Source: Syntrophaceae bacterium UBA6255 (GTDB lineage: Bacteria > Desulfobacterota > Syntrophia > Syntrophales > Smithellaceae). Taken from it: 19,024 nucleotides of DNA. The stretch's first letter is position 1, and each line of letters opens with the position of its first letter. Of the stretch, positions 14,620-19,024 are shown piece by piece. The stretch spans positions 1 to 19,024 of the forward strand of contig DJVN01000112.1 of NCBI GenBank assembly GCA_002441205.1. The letters are read 5' to 3'. A program made the position numbers and the translations under genes. Under the pieces are notes generated by a model, which was not told the DNA's origin, did not search any database, and saw only the letters and a list, made by a program, of their open reading frames with translations.

Positions 14620-14777
14620 CTTTAGCATACTTAATCCGAAAACCATATTACAAGTCACGGATGTGTCAGGGAAAACTATCTTAAGGTAATGTGGCGCTAT
14701 TTATCCCCAATGCATTAAATACCATAAATCAATCTTAAAATATTATTCAATTATTTCAATTGCTTAGCATTTTTTTC

Positions 14778-14805
14778 TTGACATAATTTTTATAATCAGT
14801 ATTTT
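14778..14805 (+). promoter_or_regulatory. Probable promoter of the M23 peptidase gene
   Basis: TTGACA at 14778-14783, then 16 nt and TATTTT at 14800-14805. A closer TATAAT at 14791 is only 7 nt from the -35 and does not fit. The remaining sequence 14620-14777 is A/T-rich with nothing else recognised. Confidence 0.5.
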
Positions 14806-14827
14806 GCGAACGTTATTTTTTATAAAT

Positions 14828-14833
14828 AAGGAG
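14828..14833 (+). promoter_or_regulatory. Ribosome binding site supporting a TTG start
   Basis: AAGGAG lies 7 nt before the TTG at 14841, fixing this rare start codon for the M23 peptidase. Confidence 0.75.
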
Positions 14834-14840
14834 CCGTTTA

Positions 14841-16163
14841 TTGAACAGAAAAACCTTGATCTTGTTAGTCATTTTATTCGTCTTGATCGGATTTTTCCCT
14901 GTACGTCAATCCCTGATAAATCATTTCACGGGGGAAATGATTTACTCATCTGGAGGAACGGCTCCCGTATCGGAAGCTAAGCCTGTAAAATCCATAAGCG
15001 ACAAAATCAAAAAAGGCGAAACGCTTTCCTCCATTTTCTCTAAATATGGAATGCACTCACATGAACTTTTCGAAATAAAAACCGCGCTGGCCAATGTTCA
15101 TTCTCCGCGGGAAATCCGTCCGGGCAAACCCTATAGTTTCACCCTGGATGATGAGAATTATATCAATTCTTTTACTTACGAAATTGATGACAGCACTATT
15201 CTCAAAATAGAACGGGTGGACGGCTGCTTCCAGGCGTGTAAATACAATATTCCCTATGAAACACGCATTTTGACCATCGGCGGCACCATTCAAAATATGC
15301 TGGTTTCCGCTTTCGGCTCTGAAAAGGAAGATTATCTTCTTGCCCTACAAATGGCGGATATATTGGCCTGGGATATTGATTTCAACACCGACATCCGTAC
15401 GGGCGATTCTTTCAGAATTATTGTTGAAGGGCTGTATGTGGATGGAAAATTCAAAAAATATGGCAGAATTCTGTCCATCGAATTTGTCAATAACAATCAG
15501 ATCTACAATGCGTATCTTTTCGAACACGACGGTAAAACAGATTATTACAACGCTGATGGGCAGTCCCTGCGCAGAGCGTTCTTAAAAGCACCGCTCAGCT
15601 TCAGGCGCATAAGCTCTTATTTCAGCAAGAGCCGTCTTCACCCTATCCTGAAGGTCCGCCGTCCTCATCATGGCATTGATTATGTCGCCGCAACGGGGAC
15701 ACCTGTCAGCGCGGTTGCCGAAGGCACTATAAGTTTTGTCGGTTACAAATCCGGTTACGGTAAAATCATTATCCTTTCCCACCACAACGGCTACAAGACA
15801 TATTACGGTCACTTATCCAGATTCAACAAGGGCATTCATAAAGGTAAAAAAGTTCAGCAGGGTGATTTAATCGGCTACGTGGGAGCAACCGGTCTGGCAA
15901 CCGGTCCACACCTGCACTACGAAATGAGACAGGGAAACACTCCGATTAACCCATTAAAAATTAAAAACGTTCCGGGCAAGCCTGTTCCATCGGCACAAAT
16001 GGCCGAATTCAGGCGGCAGTCCCAAAGCATGAACAACATTTTCAACGTCGCTCTTTTCTATGACACGAAAAACACACAGAGAAAGAATCACAGCCTGCAA
16101 CCGGCTTTATTATATTCATCACTATCATCAGCGTCACAGCAGGGGAAATCGTCTAAAAACTGA
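14841..16163 (+). CDS. M23 (LytM-type) peptidoglycan endopeptidase with LysM-like N-domain (MepM-like)
   Basis: A 440-residue envelope protein. Residues 5-19 form one hydrophobic anchor. A LysM/OapA-like region (KIKKGETLSSIFSKYGM, about 55-71) and a long middle domain precede the M23 zinc peptidase at about 265-375. Zinc ligands are H276 and D280 (PHHGIDY) and H359 (GPHLHYE); H324 (YYGHLS) and H357 complete the active site. Such enzymes cut peptide cross-links in the cell wall during growth. All catalytic residues are present, so it is probably an active hydrolase and not a degenerate activator. The TTG start is supported by AAGGAG at 14828-14833 and the absence of a nearby in-frame ATG. The C-terminal 60 residues are low-complexity and polar. 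Confidence 0.9.
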   Translation: MNRKTLILLVILFVLIGFFPVRQSLINHFTGEMIYSSGGTAPVSEAKPVKSISDKIKKGETLSSIFSKYGMHSHELFEIKTALANVHSPREIRPGKPYSFTLDDENYINSFTYEIDDSTILKIERVDGCFQACKYNIPYETRILTIGGTIQNMLVSAFGSEKEDYLLALQMADILAWDIDFNTDIRTGDSFRIIVEGLYVDGKFKKYGRILSIEFVNNNQIYNAYLFEHDGKTDYYNADGQSLRRAFLKAPLSFRRISSYFSKSRLHPILKVRRPHHGIDYVAATGTPVSAVAEGTISFVGYKSGYGKIIILSHHNGYKTYYGHLSRFNKGIHKGKKVQQGDLIGYVGATGLATGPHLHYEMRQGNTPINPLKIKNVPGKPVPSAQMAEFRRQSQSMNNIFNVALFYDTKNTQRKNHSLQPALLYSSLSSASQQGKSSKN

Positions 16164-16263
16164 TTCAGTTTTGTTTGCTTAATTCATCCGGTAATTTTCA
16201 CATATTTGATTGATCTCATTTTATTGCCTTCACGTATTGAGCGATCAACAACATGGAAATTTT

Positions 16264-18573
16264 TTACGAGAATTTTGACTTTCTTGCTGCGATGACCACC
16301 AGGATTAAATAAATCATCAAAGCGGATAATGATATCCACAATCCCACCACAAAAGCTCTGGGTTTATACTCCAGGCGCAAATGGTGTTCCCCCGAAGACA
16401 AGGGTATTGCCATCAGCGTGTAATTGGCGGGCATTACCGTATAATGTTTTTGAGAACTGGCAGGCATTGCCACCGCCTGCCAGCTTTCGCTGAAACTATC
16501 CGTAATCAACAATATGGCCGGGTGTGCGAGCTTTGCTCTAATGTTTAAGTAATTTGTAGAAGAATCCTCTATCATGCATTCACCCGTGCCCGCGGTTTGA
16601 ACCGGTTCTATATTCGGCAATGTTTCCAGGATGACCGTCTGACGGGGATCAAAAGCCGGGTTATTCATTTCCTTAAATATGTCATCCGGTTTACTGATAA
16701 CCTGCCAGCGCGGAATAAGATGAATACGATTCATCACGTCTTTGCCTTCAATGATTGAAAATTCATTCTTTTTGGGAATAAAGAAATAACGGCATCTGAG
16801 CATATTAAACAAACGATGAGCTTTTTCCAAAACCAAATACTGCGTGGCATTATTCGGATCCATTCCCTGCGTAAATTTTAAAAACCGGTCGTAACGAAGA
16901 GGAACTACGGAATCATAACCCCAAATGTCACTGGCACCGATGGACATGGCATTGTTCGGATTTACAAGATTTAAAATACGATAATCTCCGGGATGTTCTC
17001 TTAAAAATTTTTCCATTGCAGCATTTTTCAGGGTGTCGGCATTAAAAACCTGTTTCGACGCATTGGCGAAAACAAAAATTTCAACAACACCCAGAATGGC
17101 AATAATATAGACAAATAGCCGGTGATATTTCACGGCAAAAAACAAAAGAGCCAGGAGCAGGGATATCAACGCTGAACGTAAAAGAGCTTTCATCGCAAAA
17201 TGATGGGCGGCTTTGATAAAATCGGGATCTGAATATACAAGCGTTGGAAGATATGATTCCCCTGAACGTGCAATATAATTTATGATTTGTTGAAAAAAAC
17301 TTTGTATATTCGCATGGTCCATTGCATAAAACATCCCAAAAGCCGCACCCAAAAGCGTCAGGCCTGCCAACAAAAGCATAACCGGCATTGTAAAACTTCG
17401 ATACTTGTTTCGCAGCAAATCATCCAATCCGATACCGGCCATCATCACCAGAAAAACTGCTAGTAAAGAAATGAACTTTGATGCGCCCCTGAAATTATCA
17501 AATCCGGGAAGCCAATGATAAAGAATACGAGCAAGCGGCGTATGGGCTCCAAGAGCAAGCACAAAAAGAATGATGACCATCGTTAGAGAAAAATGTCGTT
17601 TTTGACGTTCTCCATACAAGGCGCCATAAATTGCCATGGATAAGCCGGTGACCCCGATAAAGATCGACATTTCCCAGAGAAAGAACCGCCCCCAATAGGA
17701 CATATTCACCCCATCTCCAAAAAAATCCGGAACAAGCATCGTAATGATATTTTCGGGAGGCAAAGAAAATCTTGCTGTATACAAGTGCGACACGGCGCTG
17801 CGCACACTTTCCCCGGCAGCATCCAGACCACTGAGAATCTGCACGGCTGACAAAAGCAGACTTCCCGCGCATACTGCCGCAAGGCCAATTACTATGCCGC
17901 AACGGTGTTTTGCCTTAATCAGGCGAAGCACCGAGTAAATAACGATAGCCAGTGCCGTATAGTATACATACTGAGGATGTCCGGCTAACATAAACATGGT
18001 GAATGAAGAAATACCGATCAGAAACCATTTCAGAGAACGTTCATCAAACAATCTGTCGACGCATAAGAAAACAAGAGGAATCCAGGCTACTGTGCATAAA
18101 TTGGAAAGATGTCCGGCGTAAATGTGAAGAAAATATGAGCCACTGAACATAAGAATGATTGACGAAAAAAGACACGCCAACGGATGCAGATTACGATAGT
18201 TTGTCCAGAGATACATAAAAAAACCTATCAGCAAAACGTGTAAGGCAATGCTGAAATTGATGGCTTTGGTCACAGGCAATATCAGAAATAAAATATTCGG
18301 CGGATACAGGATGGCCGACTGAAATCCGCCAAAGAACGGCGCTCCGGAAAATATGTGGGGATTCCACAATGGTATTGTTCCCTGTGCTAACTGGCTAAAA
18401 CCAAAATCTCTCCAGTAAAAAAACTGTCTGGCAATGTCTGTTCTGTAATTTGAAAGTATTATATTTTGGGAGGAAAACAAAACATCGGCAAACATTCCTA
18501 GCGTAAATAAGGTTAGAATAAATAAGGTCATGTACCACGGTATTTTTTGATCTTTTGAAAATATTTTCATCAT
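16264..18573 (-). CDS. YfhO-like large membrane protein (putative GT-C glycosyltransferase)
   Basis: A 769-residue protein with about 11-13 membrane spans, a soluble extracytoplasmic region at about 540-735 and a last span near 740-762. The N-terminal loop (TDIARQFFYWRDFGFSQLAQ, then IPLWNPHIFSGAPFFG) matches the YfhO family, related to GT-C enzymes that use polyprenyl-phosphate sugars outside the membrane. D46 in that loop could act as the catalytic acid-base residue, by analogy. Some YfhO proteins glycosylate lipoteichoic acid; the role here is unknown, perhaps decorating lipid or surface glycan. It stands alone: convergent with the M23 gene (100 nt apart) and divergent from the SulP gene. 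ATG doublet at 18573 with weak ribosome site (GAG). Confidence 0.8.
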   Translation of the reverse strand: MMKIFSKDQKIPWYMTLFILTLFTLGMFADVLFSSQNIILSNYRTDIARQFFYWRDFGFSQLAQGTIPLWNPHIFSGAPFFGGFQSAILYPPNILFLILPVTKAINFSIALHVLLIGFFMYLWTNYRNLHPLACLFSSIILMFSGSYFLHIYAGHLSNLCTVAWIPLVFLCVDRLFDERSLKWFLIGISSFTMFMLAGHPQYVYYTALAIVIYSVLRLIKAKHRCGIVIGLAAVCAGSLLLSAVQILSGLDAAGESVRSAVSHLYTARFSLPPENIITMLVPDFFGDGVNMSYWGRFFLWEMSIFIGVTGLSMAIYGALYGERQKRHFSLTMVIILFVLALGAHTPLARILYHWLPGFDNFRGASKFISLLAVFLVMMAGIGLDDLLRNKYRSFTMPVMLLLAGLTLLGAAFGMFYAMDHANIQSFFQQIINYIARSGESYLPTLVYSDPDFIKAAHHFAMKALLRSALISLLLALLFFAVKYHRLFVYIIAILGVVEIFVFANASKQVFNADTLKNAAMEKFLREHPGDYRILNLVNPNNAMSIGASDIWGYDSVVPLRYDRFLKFTQGMDPNNATQYLVLEKAHRLFNMLRCRYFFIPKKNEFSIIEGKDVMNRIHLIPRWQVISKPDDIFKEMNNPAFDPRQTVILETLPNIEPVQTAGTGECMIEDSSTNYLNIRAKLAHPAILLITDSFSESWQAVAMPASSQKHYTVMPANYTLMAIPLSSGEHHLRLEYKPRAFVVGLWISLSALMIYLILVVIAARKSKFS

Positions 18574-18591
18574 AACTCGTATTTCAAAAAT

Positions 18592-18619
18592 ATTTTATTC
18601 ATTCCATAAATATCGTCAA
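18592..18619 (-). promoter_or_regulatory. Probable promoter of the YfhO-like gene
   Basis: On the minus strand TTGACG (18619-18614) is followed after 16 nt by TAAAAT (18597-18592). The transcript would begin around 18585, leaving a leader of only about 12 nt. Confidence 0.5.
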
Positions 18620-18729
18620 ACCAGCATTCCTATTAAAGCCTTGGAAAGTATGGCGCGCTACCCTCGCAAAAAGTTGTTTACCGTGTCAACGTAACATCAT
18701 TTGAAAAGCGCTTTATTTTTTAAAACACA

Positions 18730-18752
18730 TCGGCTAGATAATCAAGAGCCGA
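18730..18752 (+). other. Short stem-loop before the SulP gene
   Basis: TCGGCT at 18730-18735 pairs perfectly with AGCCGA at 18747-18752 around an 11-nt loop, ending 8 nt before the ribosome site of the next gene. It could affect translation initiation or be chance. No convincing promoter was found for that gene. Confidence 0.3.
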
Positions 18753-18770
18753 AATGCATGAGGTGAGTTT

Positions 18771-19024
18771 TTGGACGATACAAAAAATCCCCCGGTTAAG
18801 CCGTTTGTTCATCGCCTGCGTCCCCGCGGTTTGTCCAGACGGATTCCTCTTATTGAAACACTGCGAGGCTACAAAAGCGAATGGCTGATGCACGATATCC
18901 TTGCTGGTCTGGTGCTCACCGCCATCCTCGTCCCGGTGGGCATGGCCTACGCGTCGGTTTCGGGTTTGCCCGCCATTTACGGCCTTTATGCCACCATCAT
19001 ACCGCTTATCGCTTACGCCCTTTT
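18771..19024 (+). CDS. SulP-family anion (sulfate) transporter, N-terminal part, runs off window
   Basis: An open frame of 84 codons continues to the window end. After a basic cytoplasmic N-terminus (KPFVHRLRPRGLSRRIPLIE) it shows the SulP first-span signature: HDILAGLVLTAILVPVGMAY, then SVSGLPAIYGLYATIIP. SulP proteins are inner-membrane anion transporters or channels, often for sulfate or bicarbonate, usually with a C-terminal STAS domain that would lie outside the window. The start is TTG at 18771: AGGTGAG lies just upstream and an in-frame TGA at 18759 excludes earlier starts. Substrate cannot be inferred from this part. Confidence 0.88.
   Translation, partial: MDDTKNPPVKPFVHRLRPRGLSRRIPLIETLRGYKSEWLMHDILAGLVLTAILVPVGMAYASVSGLPAIYGLYATIIPLIAYAL

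Overview
The window looks like a chromosomal segment from a Gram-negative bacterium. Supporting clues are a glycine-zipper/OmpA lipoprotein, an FtsX/LolE-type permease, a MepM-like M23 peptidase and an EttA ATPase. Gene style and mixture suggest a deltaproteobacterium in the broad sense (Desulfobacterota, Syntrophia-like), but that placement is a guess from family resemblance. No rRNA, confident tRNA, CRISPR array or insertion sequence was seen.

Region 1 (1-3960, + strand) is the end of a surface-glycan locus. It has three tandem Stealth-family sugar-phosphate transferase genes, the first cut by the window edge, running into a Wzx-type flippase that overlaps the last one. The Stealth copies are recent duplicates: repeat period 1125 bp, identical 21-nt spacer length, patchy near-identity, and a 51-nt internal repeat that differs in copy number. 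The likely product is a phosphodiester-linked capsule or exopolysaccharide.

Region 2 (4127-9403) appears to be a lipid locus. A minus-strand operon reads FtsX-like permease, short-chain dehydrogenase, serine-palmitoyltransferase-like alpha-oxoamine synthase, CDP-alcohol phosphatidyltransferase. The dehydrogenase and synthase genes are translationally coupled. Divergently transcribed is a stand-alone 2-oxoacid-dehydrogenase E2-type acyltransferase domain whose catalytic His and Asp are both replaced. Together this suggests synthesis of a sphingoid-type long-chain base, attachment of a phospho-head group and perhaps export. It is the best candidate here for a poorly described system.

Region 3 (9404-13572, + strand) starts with a regulatory leader holding an 18-bp perfect palindrome, a promoter and a terminator-like hairpin. 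A five-gene run follows: CcdA-like electron transporter, TlpA/ResA-like thioredoxin, PspC-domain protein, metallo-beta-lactamase-fold hydrolase and EttA.

Region 4 (13573-19024) holds single envelope genes: an OmpA-domain lipoprotein with its own promoter and terminator, a LysM-like/M23 peptidase with a TTG start, a large YfhO-like membrane protein on the minus strand, and the first 84 codons of a SulP-family anion transporter running off the window.
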